In this document: positions 26,360 to 36,627 of the stretch, in pieces
How positions within the stretch are numbered: position 1 is the first letter of the stretch
Layout: each line of letters opens with the position of its first letter
Origin: 20CM-2-65-7 sp963830455
GTDB taxonomy: Bacteria > Gemmatimonadota > Gemmatimonadetes > Gemmatimonadales > GWC2-71-9
Reading direction: 5' to 3'
DNA: 64,000 bases
NCBI GenBank assembly: GCA_963830455.1
Contig: CAWHMT010000003.1
Span: 243,888-307,887 of the forward strand
Program-made: the position numbers and the translations under genes
Notes under the pieces: generated by a model
Databases searched by the model: none
The model's input: only the letters and a program-made list of their open reading frames with translations
What the model was told of the DNA's origin: nothing

Positions 26360-27641
26360 ATGGGCTTTCCCCATAAACCGCACGCTCAAGAGACCGTCGT
26401 CCTCTCGCAGTACTTCGGCGACGCCGACGCGCGCACCCTCAAGGGCTGGACCAAGCGCGGTGGGTATGCGGCGCTCGCGCAGGCCTTGAAGATGGATCCG
26501 GCCCAGGTCACCGAGGTCGTCAAGGAATCGGGACTGCGCGGCCGGGGCGGAGCGGGGTTCCCCACCGGGCTCAAGTGGTCGTTCATGCCCAAGGAAAAGA
26601 AAAAGGCGCACTACCTGTGCGTGAACGCCGACGAATCAGAGCCGGGGACGTTCAAGGACCGCGAGATCATGCGGTGGACGCCGCACGCGCTGCTCGAAGG
26701 CACCGCGATCGCCGCGCACGCGATCCGCGCCGAGGTCGCCTACATCTATATCCGCGGCGAGTTCACAGAGCCGTGGACGATCATGATGCGCGCGCTCGAG
26801 GAAGCCAACGCGGCGGGCGTGTTCGGCAGCATCAAGGTCTATTTGCACCGCGGCGCGGGCGCCTACATCTGCGGCGAAGAGACCGCGCTGATGAACTCGA
26901 TCGAAGGCAAGCGCGGCAATCCGCGCATCAAGCCGCCGTTTCCGGCCGCCGCGGGCTTGTTCGGCCTGCCCACAACGATCAACAACGTCGAGACCCTGGC
27001 CGCGGTCCCGCACATCCTCAACCGCGGCGCCGCGTGGTACAAAGGGCTGTGCCTGTCGAATCCCAAGAGCACCGGCACCAAGCTGTTCTCGGTGTGCGGC
27101 AACGTGCAGCGCCCCGGCAACTACGAAGTCACGATGGGCTTCCCGCTCAAGGAGCCTGATCTACGACATGTGCGGGGGCCCGCCGGCGGGCCGCACCCTC
27201 AAGGCGTGCATCCCCGGCGGCTCGTCGGTGCCGATCCTGACACGCGAAGAGACCGAAGCGTGCCTGCTCGACTACGAAGGCTGCGTCGCGACGGGCACGA
27301 TGCTCGGCTCGGGCGGCGTGATCGTGTTCGACGACACGGCGGACATGGTCTATCAGATCATGCGGCTCGCGCGCTTCTACGCGCACGAGTCGTGCGCCCA
27401 GTGCACGCAGTGCCGCGAGGGCACCGCCTGGACGACGAAGATCATGGAGCGGATCCTCGCGGGGCAGGGCAAGACCAAGGACCTGGATCTGCTGCTCGAT
27501 CTCTCGGAGAACATGACGGGCAAAACGATCTGCGTGCTCTCAGACTCGTGCGCGGCCCCGATCGTGAGCGGCATCAAGAAATTCCGCGGCGAATTCGAAG
27601 CCTATTTGGCGGGCACACGGCAACCCGTGATGGTGGGTTAA
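26360..27641 (+). CDS. nuoF: NADH-quinone oxidoreductase subunit F, apparent frameshift
   Basis: 51-kDa type subunit binding NADH, FMN and cluster N3. The first part reads cleanly to residue 264 (RGRGGAGFPTGLKWSF glycine-rich NADH site, HRGAGAYICGEETALMNSIEG). At 27154 a single extra G shifts the frame; removing it restores FPLKDLIYDMCGG and the rest, including the N3 ligands ESCAQCTQCREGT and a later Cys in LSDSCAAP. With the correction the protein is about 426 residues and ends one base into nuoG. Because complex I needs NuoF, a sequence error is more likely than a pseudogene. Confidence 0.93.
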
Positions 27642-29089
27642 TGGCTGACGGCATGATCAATCTCACCATCGACGGCGCGCCGGTCAGCGTGCCTCCGGGC
27701 ACGCTCGTCATCGAAGCCGCCAAACAAGCCGGCGTCCTGGTCCCGCACTACTGCTACCATCCCGGCCTGCCCGTTGCCGGCGTGTGCCGCATGTGCCTCG
27801 TGGAAATCGAGAAGGCGCCCAAGCTCGCGATCGCCTGCGCGACGACGGTCACGGAAGGCATGGTCGTCAAGACGCAGACGGCGCCGGCCAAAGACGCGCG
27901 CCAGGGCGTGCTCGAATTCCTGCTCATCAACCACCCGCTCGATTGCCCGATCTGCGATCAGGCGGGCGAGTGCGAGCTCCAGGACTTCGTGTTCCAGGAA
28001 GGGCAGGCAGCGACACGGTACGCCGAGTTCGCCAAGCGCTTCAATCCGGTCGAAGACTTCGGACCCGACGTCTTATACGTGCCCAATCGCTGCATTCTCT
28101 GCACGCGCTGCGTGCGCTACATGGAAGACGTGGCTCAGGAGCCGGTCCTGAACGTCTCCGAGCGCGGCGACCGGGCATTCATCGGCATTCACCCCGACGC
28201 GCGGCTCGACCATCCCTGGGCCGGCAACGTGGTCGATCTCTGCCCCGTGGGCTCGCTGCTCTCCAAGGACTTCCTCCACAAGGCGCGCGCCTGGGAGCTC
28301 GACAAAACCGCCTCCATCTGCACCGGCTGTTCGCAGGGGTGCAACATCACGCTCGATACGCGCGATGAAGTCGTCGTGCGCGTGCGGCCGCGACCCAACC
28401 TCGACGTCAACCGCTACTTCATCTGCGATCACGGCCGCAGTCACTATCGCTGGATGAACCGCGGCGACCGCATCGAGGCTCCGCTCGTCAAGAAGGATGG
28501 GGCGCTCCACGCGACTGCTTGGGACGAGGCGTTCGCGCGCGTGCTCTCGACCCTGCGCGGCGCGTCCGGCAAGGCGGTCGCGCTCGTGTCCCCGCGCGCC
28601 TCCAACGAGGCGCTCGCCGCCGCCAAACAGCTGCTCGCCGGGGGGGGCTTCCAGTGGACCGGCGCGTTCCAGGTCGTGATGGGTGAAGAGGCGCCGCTGC
28701 CGGGCGTCCCCAATCTCGCGCTGCGCGCCGAGCGGGCGCCCAACGCGAAAGGCGCGGAGAATCTTGGCTACACCCGGGACTATGCGCAGGCACTCGAGGC
28801 GGCCAAGGGCGCGGCTGTCGTGCTGGTGCTCGACGATCCCGACTGTTCGGTCGAAACCAATGGCGCCTTGATCTATCTCGGCACCGTGCTCGGCGCTGAT
28901 GCACCGTGCCGGCGTGCCGACGTGGTCTTGCCGATCGCCAATGTCGCCGAAGAAGAAGGCACGTTCACCAATCGCGACGGGCGCGAGCAACGCTACTTCC
29001 AGGCGAAGCCCGCGCCGGGGATGGCGCAGCCGGCAGCCTGGGTGTTGGAGCAGATGGTGAAGGCCATGGGTATGGCGAGAGTCTCATGA
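27641..29089 (+). CDS. nuoG: NADH-quinone oxidoreductase subunit G, short form
   Basis: 75-kDa type subunit with the N-terminal ferredoxin domain (HYCYHPGLPVAGVCRMC and a later Cys), the His-bearing cluster segment HPLDCPICDQAGECELQD, a second cluster set in PNRCILCTRCVRY and the 4Fe-4S domain SICTGCSQGCNITL. Only 482 residues: the large molybdopterin-oxidoreductase-like domain of long NuoG is reduced to a remnant ending in EEEGTFTNRDGREQRYFQA. ATG 27641 overlaps the nuoF stop (TAATG). Confidence 0.93.
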   Translation: MADGMINLTIDGAPVSVPPGTLVIEAAKQAGVLVPHYCYHPGLPVAGVCRMCLVEIEKAPKLAIACATTVTEGMVVKTQTAPAKDARQGVLEFLLINHPLDCPICDQAGECELQDFVFQEGQAATRYAEFAKRFNPVEDFGPDVLYVPNRCILCTRCVRYMEDVAQEPVLNVSERGDRAFIGIHPDARLDHPWAGNVVDLCPVGSLLSKDFLHKARAWELDKTASICTGCSQGCNITLDTRDEVVVRVRPRPNLDVNRYFICDHGRSHYRWMNRGDRIEAPLVKKDGALHATAWDEAFARVLSTLRGASGKAVALVSPRASNEALAAAKQLLAGGGFQWTGAFQVVMGEEAPLPGVPNLALRAERAPNAKGAENLGYTRDYAQALEAAKGAAVVLVLDDPDCSVETNGALIYLGTVLGADAPCRRADVVLPIANVAEEEGTFTNRDGREQRYFQAKPAPGMAQPAAWVLEQMVKAMGMARVS

Positions 29090-30252
29090 CGTTCTTCCTC
29101 GTGGCCTCGGCCATCAAGGTCGTCCTCGTCCTCAACCTGATCCTGGTCGGAGTCGCGCTGCTCACGCTGTTCGAACGCCGCGTGTGCGCCTGGATGCAGG
29201 ACCGGCTCGGGCCGAACCGCGTGGGACCGCAGGGCCTGTTGCAGCCGGCGGCGGACGGACTCAAGAACTTCCTGAAGGAAGAGACGGCGCCGGCGATGGC
29301 GGACAAGGCGCTGTTCACGCTCGCGCCGATCGTGTCGTTCATTCCCGCGATGCTGACGTTCGGGGTGATCCCGTTCGCGTCGCCGCTGCCGACCAAGTGG
29401 GGTCCGGTCCCGATGGTCGTCGCCGATTTGCCCGTCGGCTTCCTCTATATCCTCGCGATCAGCTCACTCGGCGTGTACGGCATCGTGCTGGCGGGTTGGG
29501 CGTCGAACAACAAGTATGCGCTGCTCGGGGGCCTGCGCGCCTCGGCGCAGATGATCTCGTACGAGATCGCGTTGGGGATGAGCACCGTCGCCGTGCTGCT
29601 GCTCGCCGGCAACGTCACGCTGTCGCAGATCATCGCGCAACAGCAGGCCGCCCACGCCTGGTTCATCGTCCCCCTGACGCTGGCGTTCCTGATTTTCTTC
29701 ATCAGCGCGTTTGCGGAAACGAACCGGCTGCCGTTCGATTTGCCGGAAGCCGAAGGGGAGCTGATCGCCGGTTACCACACCGAGTACAGCGCCATGAAGT
29801 TCTCGATGTTTTACATCGCCGAGTATTCGAACATGGTGACGGCCTCGGCGCTGATGGCGACGCTGTTCTTTGGCGGGTGGGACATTCCGTTCACCACCTG
29901 GGATTCGACCGGAGATCCGAGCGTGATCAAGACGCTGGCCACCCTGGCCCTCTTCAGCGTCAAGACGTTCGTCTTCCTGTTCACCTTCGTCTGGGTGCGC
30001 TGGACGCTGCCGCGGTTCCGCTACGACCAGCTGATGGCGCTGGGCTGGAAGGTGCTGCTGCCGCTGGCCCTCATCTATATCACGATCCTCGCCGTGGCGA
30101 TCTGGTTCTTCCGGGCGCAGCTGGGCTGGGCCTATGGTCCTGGCATGGCGTGGGCGCTGGGCGGCCTCAACTTCGTGCTGCTGCTCGTGCTGGTGCTGTG
30201 GCTCGACCGCGGCCGCATCGTCTCGGGTTCGGTTTCTCAGGAGGCCGCGTAA
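29086..30252 (+). CDS. nuoH: NADH-quinone oxidoreductase subunit H
   Basis: Membrane subunit that joins the peripheral and membrane arms and lines the quinone channel. 388 residues and about eight to nine helices. Signatures: ERRVCAWMQDRLGPNRVGPQG near the start, ASAQMISYEIALG, and the acidic loop ETNRLPFDLPEAEGELIAGY with HTEYS following. ATG 29086 overlaps the nuoG stop by four bases. Ends in a short charged tail. Confidence 0.97.
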   Translation: MTFFLVASAIKVVLVLNLILVGVALLTLFERRVCAWMQDRLGPNRVGPQGLLQPAADGLKNFLKEETAPAMADKALFTLAPIVSFIPAMLTFGVIPFASPLPTKWGPVPMVVADLPVGFLYILAISSLGVYGIVLAGWASNNKYALLGGLRASAQMISYEIALGMSTVAVLLLAGNVTLSQIIAQQQAAHAWFIVPLTLAFLIFFISAFAETNRLPFDLPEAEGELIAGYHTEYSAMKFSMFYIAEYSNMVTASALMATLFFGGWDIPFTTWDSTGDPSVIKTLATLALFSVKTFVFLFTFVWVRWTLPRFRYDQLMALGWKVLLPLALIYITILAVAIWFFRAQLGWAYGPGMAWALGGLNFVLLLVLVLWLDRGRIVSGSVSQEAA

Positions 30253-30758
30253 TGGCGATCGGCGTAAAGGTCATGAAGCGCCCCACGCAGCAGACCTCGT
30301 ACCTGCGCGCCACGCTCAAGGGCATGGCGCTCACGTTCAGCCACCTGCTGCGCCCCAAGGTCACGATGCAGTACCCGGAGGAGAAGTCGTCCAAGGACTG
30401 GACGCTCTCCTCACGCTGGCGCGGCACGCACCGGATGCTCACCGACGAGCAGGGGCGGGCGAAGTGCGTGGCGTGCGGGCTGTGCCCGCAGATCTGCCCC
30501 GCCAACTGCATCAAGCTCGTCCCGGGTGAAGACGAAGCGGGCCATCGCTATCCGCTGATCTACGAGATCGACGAGTTCCGCTGCATCTTCTGCGGCTATT
30601 GCCAGGAGGTGTGCCCCGAGGAAGCGATCCACGTGGGCGTGCACTACGAGAACTCCGAATACTCCCGCGACCGCTTCGTCTACGACCTCGAGCGCCTGAC
30701 GGCGCAAACCCACCCGGTTTCGACCCTGTGGGACCCGTCAGATCCAAAAGGTGAATAG
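30252..30758 (+). CDS. nuoI: NADH-quinone oxidoreductase subunit I
   Basis: Ferredoxin-like subunit with clusters N6a and N6b. Two classical motifs, CVACGLCPQICP and CIFCGYCQEVCPEEAI, lie about 40 residues apart. 168 residues. The ATG overlaps the nuoH stop. The gap after it to nuoJ is a CCCTAG-type repeat, not a promoter-like sequence. Confidence 0.96.
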   Translation: MAIGVKVMKRPTQQTSYLRATLKGMALTFSHLLRPKVTMQYPEEKSSKDWTLSSRWRGTHRMLTDEQGRAKCVACGLCPQICPANCIKLVPGEDEAGHRYPLIYEIDEFRCIFCGYCQEVCPEEAIHVGVHYENSEYSRDRFVYDLERLTAQTHPVSTLWDPSDPKGE

Positions 30759-30790
30759 CCCTATCCCTAGTCCCCAGCCCTAGTCCCCAA
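30759..30790. repeat. CCCTAG-type repeat between nuoI and nuoJ
   Basis: Tandem CCCTATCCCTAGTCCCC and AGCCCTAGTCCCC words exactly fill the 33-base gap between the nuoI stop and the nuoJ start. Confidence 0.7.
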
Positions 30791-30791
30791 C

Positions 30792-31307
<516 letters not shown>

Positions 31308-31607
31308 ATGCTCCTCAGTCCGGCGCTGGCCATCTCCGCGGTACTGTTCACGCTCGGCGTCGCCGGCGTGCTGTTCCGGCGCAACGCCATCGTGATCTTC
31401 ATGTGCGTCGAGCTGATGCTCAACGCGGTGAATCTGACGTTCGTGGCGCTGGCCCAGGAGCTCGGCGTCGGCGGGCAGGTGTTCGTCTTCTTCGTCATGG
31501 CCGTCGCCGCCGCGGAAGCCGCGGTCGGTCTCGCGATCATTCTCGCCGTGTACCGCCATAAGCAGTCGGTGAGCCTCCAGAACATGAACCTGCTGAAGGA
31601 CGGCTAG
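31308..31607 (+). CDS. nuoK: NADH-quinone oxidoreductase subunit K
   Basis: 99-residue, three-helix antiporter-like membrane subunit. The conserved Glu residues of proton transfer are in VELMLNAVNL (first) and AAAEAAVGLAIIL (second). Contiguous with nuoJ and only three bases from nuoL. Confidence 0.95.
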   Translation: MLLSPALAISAVLFTLGVAGVLFRRNAIVIFMCVELMLNAVNLTFVALAQELGVGGQVFVFFVMAVAAAEAAVGLAIILAVYRHKQSVSLQNMNLLKDG

Positions 31608-31610
31608 CCG

Positions 31611-33600
31611 GTGGAGCGGACCGTCGCGCTGATCTGGCTGCCGCCGGCGCTCGCGTTGCTGGGCTTCGTCCTCAACGGCACGCTGGTGTTCGTGCGGCCG
31701 ACGGCGAAGACGCTGGTCTCGATCATCGGTGCCGGCGTGCTGCTGGCGGCGTTCGCCGTCTCCGTAGCGATCTTCCGCGCGTTCGCCGCGCTGCACCCGG
31801 ATGCGCCGCTCGTGTTCCGCTACTGGTCGTGGATCCCGGTGGGGACGCTCCAAGTCGACTTTGCCTTGCAGGTCGATCAGCTCGCGCTCGTCATGCTCCT
31901 CGTCGTGACCGGCGTCGGATCGCTGATCCATCTGTTCAGCATCGGCTACATGAAAGAGGATCCAGGATACGCCCGCTACTTCGCGTATCTCAATCTGTTC
32001 GTCTTTTTCATGCTGGTGCTCGTGCTGGGCGCGAACTTCCCCGTGATGTTCGTGGGCTGGGAAGGAGTGGGCCTTTGCAGCTATTTGTTGATTGGTTTTT
32101 GGTTTACTGAAGAACTAAATGCCAATGCCGGTCGGAAGGCGTTCATCATGAACCGCATCGGCGACTTCGGCTTCATGGTCGCGATGTTCGTCATTTTCTG
32201 GTCTACCGGCTCGCTCGATTTCGAGACGGTGTTCTCGCACGCGCCGAGGGCATTGGTCGCGGGCGGGACCACGGTCACGGCGATCACGCTGTTCCTGTTC
32301 CTCGGCTGCACGGGCAAGTCCGCGCAAATCCCCCTGTACACCTGGCTCCCGGACGCGATGGCCGGCCCCACGCCCGTGTCCGCGCTGATCCACGCGGCGA
32401 CGATGGTGACGGCCGGGGTCTATCTCGTGGCGCGCTGCAATCTGCTGTTCGCGATGGCGCCGATCTCGGCAGCGGTCGTGGCGGGCGTGGGCGCGCTGAC
32501 GGCGCTGTTCGCCGCGACGATCGCGCTGAAGCAGTGGGACATCAAGAAAGTGCTGGCGTACTCCACGATCTCGCAGCTCGGCTACATGTTCGTGGGCGTC
32601 GGCACCGGCGCGATCACCGCCGGCGTCTTCCATCTCGCGACGCATGCGTTCTTCAAAGCGCTGCTGTTCCTCGGATCGGGTAGCGTGATCTACGCGATGC
32701 ATCACGCGTATCACGCGACCCACTCGCACGAGGACGCGCAGGACATGCGCAATATGGGCGGCCTGCGCCACCAGCTGCCGTGGACCTGCACGCTGATGTG
32801 GATCGCGACGCTCGCCATCGCCGGGATTCCGCCGCTGTCCGGGTTCTTCTCCAAAGATGAAATCCTCGCGGCGGCATTCGCGCGCGGCAGCGCGCAGCCG
32901 CTTTGGTTAGGGATTTGGGGCTTGGGACTAGGGACTGCACTCCTCACCGCGTTTTACATGACACGCATGATGCTCTACACGTTCCACGGCCCGAACCGGA
33001 CCGGAGACACGGCGCGCGCGCATCTGCACGAAGCGCCCTGGATCATGACTGGTCCGTTGCTGCTGCTCGGTGTGCTGTCGGCTGGCCGGCGGGCTGATCA
33101 ACATTCCCGAGCTCTATCACGGAAACGCGTGGCTGCACCACTGGCTCGAGCCGGTGACGGAGCAGGGCGCGGCGCTGCTGCCGGCGACGCATCTGTCGCA
33201 CACCACCGAATGGGTGCTCGTCGGCATCGCGGTTGCTGTTGCGGTACTCGGCATCGCGGGCGCGTGGCGACTGCTCAAGCCCGAGGCCCTGGTTCCTGCC
33301 GCCACGTCCTCGGAAGAACGCGGGTTTGCGCGCGTGCTGCGCCACAAGTGGTACGTGGACGAGATCTACGACGCCCTGATCGTGCGGCCGCTGGTGTGGT
33401 TGTCGCGCGAGGTGCTGTGGAAGCGGATCGATCAACGCGTGATCGACGGCGGCGTGGTCAACGGCGCCGCGCGCGGCGCCCGCGCACTCGGCTGGGCCAA
33501 TCGCTGGCTGCAGACGGGGCAAGTGGGCATGTACGTAGTTGTTTTCGTCGTCGGCGTGCTGCTGCTGCTGTGGCGGGCCATCGGTCGAGGAGGCTCCTGA
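31611..33600 (+). CDS. nuoL: NADH-quinone oxidoreductase subunit L, apparent frameshift
   Basis: Largest proton-pumping membrane subunit. The first 490 residues read cleanly with VGWEGVGLCSYLLIGFW, the lysine-bearing TGKSAQIPLYTWLPDAMAGPTPVSALIHAATMV region and GFFSKDEIL. At 33082 one extra C breaks the frame; without it GVLSVAGGLINIP and the C-terminal lateral helix (to TGQVGMYVVVFVVGV) follow. Corrected length about 662 residues. Two oddities: a CCCTAG-type repeat codes for part of a helix (WLGIWGLGLGT), and 32079-32128 has AT-rich codons unlike the rest. Confidence 0.93.
32907..32938. repeat. CCCTAG-type repeat (reverse orientation) inside nuoL
   Basis: TTAGGGATTTGGGGCTTGGG followed by ACTAGGGACT, the reverse complement of the intergenic copies. 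In frame and coding for a hydrophobic WLGIWGLGLGT stretch. Confidence 0.65.
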
Positions 33601-35126
33601 TGTACGCCCGCTGGGGCCTGACCGCGCTGCTCGCATGGCCGCTGATCGCCGCGCTGCTGGTGCTGTTCGTGCCGGCCAGGCTCGCGAAGTACGTGGCGCT
33701 GGCGGCCAGCCTCGTCGAGTTCGCGCTGTCGGTGCCGCTGTGGTGGACGTTCGAGCCGTCGACGGGGATGCAGTTCATCGTCAGCCACCGGTGGATCGCG
33801 GCCTGGGGCATTCAGTACATGGTCGGGGTCGACGGCATCTCGTTGTTCATGGTCCTGCTCACGACGTTCTTGATGCCGCTCTCGATTCTGGGAAGCTGGA
33901 GCTACATCACCAAGCGCGAGGGCGGGTTCTACGCGCTGCTGCTCGTCCTCACGACCGGGATGATCGGCGTGTTCGTCGCGCTCGATCTCTTCCTGTTCTA
34001 CGTGATGTGGGAAGTGATGCTGATCCCGATGTACTTCATCATCGGGGTCTGGGGCGGAGAGAACCGGCTGTATGCGGCGATCAAATTCTTCATCTATACA
34101 TTCCTCGGCTCGCTGCTGATGCTCGTGGCGATCATCATGCTGTATCTGCACGCGGGCCGGGTGACGGGGACGTACTCGTTCAGTTACCTGCACCTGCTGG
34201 GCCAGGCCGGCCTGCTCGGATCCAGTGCGTGGTGGCTGTTCGGCGCCTTCTTCCTCGCGTTCGCGATCAAGGTGCCGATGTTCCCGCTGCACACCTGGCT
34301 GCCGGACGCACACGTCGAAGCCCCGACGGCCGGCTCCGTGATCCTCGCCGGCATTCTGCTGAAGATGGGGACGTACGGATTCCTGCGCTTCGCGCTGCCG
34401 TTCTTCCCGTCCGTCGCGCTGGACCCGACCGTCCAGCTCGTGATCGTCGTGCTGGCGCTGGTCGGCATCATCTACGGCGGGCTGGTCGCCATGGTGCAGC
34501 CGGACTTCAAGAAGCTGATCGCCTATTCGTCCGTGGCGCACCTGGGCTTCGTGATGCTCGGCATCTGGGCGCTGACGCTGCAGAGCGTGCAGGGCGCGCT
34601 GCTGATCATGATCAACCACGGGATCTCGACGGGCGCACTGTTCTTTCTCGCCGGCATGATCTACGAGCGGCGGCACAGCCGGCTGATCGAGGCGTACGGC
34701 GGCATTGCGCGCGTGGTGCCGCTGTTCGCCGCGATCCTGACGATCGTCTCGCTCTCGTCCATCGCGCTGCCGGGGACGAACGGGTTCGTGGGCGAGTTCC
34801 TCGTGCTGCTCGGCTCGTTCCGGACCTATCCGATCGCGACCGCCCTCGCCACGACGGGAGTGATCGTCGCGGCGGCGTACCTGCTCCCCGCGCTGCAACG
34901 CATGATCTTCAACCCGCTCACGCAGGAGGAGAACAAGCGGCTCCCGGACCTCACGCCGCGCGAGCTGATCGTGCTCGTGCCGTTGCTGGTCTGCATTCTG
35001 TGGATCGGCATCTACCCGAAGCCGTTCCTGCGCCGCATGGAGCCGTCGGCGCGCCAGTTCATCGAGCTGGTGCGGCCGGGCGCGACTCAGAATCAGCCGG
35101 TCACCCCCGCGGGCGGGCAGCCATGA
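33600..35126 (+). CDS. nuoM: NADH-quinone oxidoreductase subunit M
   Basis: Antiporter-like proton-pumping subunit, 508 residues and about 14 helices. Conserved charged sites are visible: the Glu in FYVMWEVMLIPMYF, the Lys in FAIKVPMFPLHTWLPDAHVE, and the Lys in PDFKKLIAYSSVAHLGFV. GFVGEFLVLLG marks the late helices. The start overlaps the nuoL stop (TGATG) and the end overlaps nuoN (ATGA). Confidence 0.97.
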   Translation: MYARWGLTALLAWPLIAALLVLFVPARLAKYVALAASLVEFALSVPLWWTFEPSTGMQFIVSHRWIAAWGIQYMVGVDGISLFMVLLTTFLMPLSILGSWSYITKREGGFYALLLVLTTGMIGVFVALDLFLFYVMWEVMLIPMYFIIGVWGGENRLYAAIKFFIYTFLGSLLMLVAIIMLYLHAGRVTGTYSFSYLHLLGQAGLLGSSAWWLFGAFFLAFAIKVPMFPLHTWLPDAHVEAPTAGSVILAGILLKMGTYGFLRFALPFFPSVALDPTVQLVIVVLALVGIIYGGLVAMVQPDFKKLIAYSSVAHLGFVMLGIWALTLQSVQGALLIMINHGISTGALFFLAGMIYERRHSRLIEAYGGIARVVPLFAAILTIVSLSSIALPGTNGFVGEFLVLLGSFRTYPIATALATTGVIVAAAYLLPALQRMIFNPLTQEENKRLPDLTPRELIVLVPLLVCILWIGIYPKPFLRRMEPSARQFIELVRPGATQNQPVTPAGGQP

Positions 35127-36625
35127 GTCTCGACCTGTCATCCTATCGAGATCTGATGCTGTCGCTCCTGCCCGAGCTGGTGCTCACGGGCTGGACGCTC
35201 GTGCTGCTGCTGTTCGTCGCGTGGCGGCACCACACGGTTCGGGATTTGCGGATCGCCGGCGGGCTCACGATCGCGGCGCTCGTCTCGACCGCGGGCGTGG
35301 TCTGGTGGCTGTGGTGGCACAGCGCCAGGGTGGCGGGCATCGCCGGCATGGTCGCCGCGGACGATTTCCGCTGGGTGACCGACTGGATCTTCCTCGGCGC
35401 CGCTGGGCTGACCGTGCTGATCTCGTTCGCGTACCTGGAGCGGGAGCAGCTGCTCGCGCCGGAGTACTACGTCCTGCTGCTGTTCGGGACGCTCGGCATG
35501 ATGGTGATGACGGCCGGGGCCGATCTGATGGTGATCTTCCTCGGGCTCGAGCTGATGTCGGTCGCGGTCTACGTGCTCGCGGGCTTCGACCGCCGGCGCG
35601 CCCGCTCCGCCGAGGCAGCACTCAAGTATTTCCTGCTCGGCGCGTTCGCGTCCGGATTCCTGCTCTACGGCATCGCGCTGATCTACGGGGCCACGGGGAC
35701 GACCAATGTCGGGCTGATCGGCGCGCAGGCCGGCATGATGGGCTCGCCCAGTGTGATGTTGCTCGTCGGGCTGGCGCTGCTGATCGTCGGATTCGGATTC
35801 AAGATCGCGGCCGTGCCGTTCCATATGTGGGCGCCCGACGTGTACGACGGCGCCCCGACGCCCGTGACCGCGTTCATGGCGACCGGCGTCAAGGCGGCCG
35901 CGTTTGCCGCCCTGTTCCGCGTCATGATCCAGGGCTTCGCCGCGACGCCGGCCTGGCACGACATGATCTGGTGGCTCGCGGTCATCACGATGGTCGGCGG
36001 CAATCTGTTCGCGCTCGCCCAGCGCTCGCTCAAGCGCATGCTCGCCTACTCCTCGGTCGCGCACGCCGGGTATCTGCTCGTCGCGGTCAGCACCGGGACG
36101 CCGGCGGGGACGAGCGCGTTCCTCGTCTATGTCGTGGCGTACACCTTGATGTCGGTCGGCGCGTTCGCCGTGCTCAGCGCCAAGGGCCGCAACGGCGAGA
36201 GCGACGTGACGATCGACGATCTCGGCGGCCTCGCCGCGCGCCGCCCCTGGCTCGCGTTTGCGCTGGCCGTGTGCATGCTGTCGTTGCTCGGCTTCCCGGG
36301 CACCGCCGGATTCATCGGGAAGTGGTACATCCTCATCGCCGCGACGAGCGCCGGACAGACCGTGCTCGCCACGATTCTCGTCCTGACCAGCGTGGTGTCG
36401 GCCGGGTACTATCTTCCCGTCATCATGGCGATGTACATGAAGCCCGAGCCGATCGAAGCCGCGCACGTCGACGTCGTCCTCGATCGCTGGGGGCGCGCCG
36501 CGGTGGCCGCCGCGGTCGCCGGCCTGCTGTTGTTCGGCGTGTGGCCCAACCGCCTGCTCGACCTCGCGCGCTCCGCGGGCGAGAGCGTGCGTCCGACGGT
36601 GACGACCACGACCTCCGGTCAGTAG
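35123..36625 (+). CDS. nuoN: NADH-quinone oxidoreductase subunit N
   Basis: Third antiporter-like subunit, 500 residues with about 14 helices. Key sites: Glu in GLELMSVAVYVLAGF, Lys in GFGFKIAAVPFHMWAPDVYDGAPTP (split region), and Lys in SLKRMLAYSSVAHAGY. Last gene of the nuo cluster; a CCCTAG-type repeat separates it from the phosphohexomutase gene. Confidence 0.97.
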   Translation: MSLDLSSYRDLMLSLLPELVLTGWTLVLLLFVAWRHHTVRDLRIAGGLTIAALVSTAGVVWWLWWHSARVAGIAGMVAADDFRWVTDWIFLGAAGLTVLISFAYLEREQLLAPEYYVLLLFGTLGMMVMTAGADLMVIFLGLELMSVAVYVLAGFDRRRARSAEAALKYFLLGAFASGFLLYGIALIYGATGTTNVGLIGAQAGMMGSPSVMLLVGLALLIVGFGFKIAAVPFHMWAPDVYDGAPTPVTAFMATGVKAAAFAALFRVMIQGFAATPAWHDMIWWLAVITMVGGNLFALAQRSLKRMLAYSSVAHAGYLLVAVSTGTPAGTSAFLVYVVAYTLMSVGAFAVLSAKGRNGESDVTIDDLGGLAARRPWLAFALAVCMLSLLGFPGTAGFIGKWYILIAATSAGQTVLATILVLTSVVSAGYYLPVIMAMYMKPEPIEAAHVDVVLDRWGRAAVAAAVAGLLLFGVWPNRLLDLARSAGESVRPTVTTTTSGQ

Positions 36626-36627
36626 CA

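Noticed and set aside
27149..27168. Programmed ribosomal frameshifting in nuoF
   Set aside because: No slippery heptamer, stop codon or downstream pseudoknot is seen at the shift, and three other genes have the same kind of single-base break.
26360..29089. A single 909-codon reading frame apparently fusing NuoF and NuoG
   Set aside because: The middle 160 residues are Arg-rich nonsense and the true NuoF C-terminus is in the next frame. It is produced by the one-base insertion at 27154, not a fusion protein.
31611..35126. A single 1,171-codon frame apparently fusing NuoL and NuoM
   Set aside because: The NuoL C-terminus is readable in another frame (33083-33600), and nuoM has its own ATG at 33600. 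It results from the insertion at 33082.
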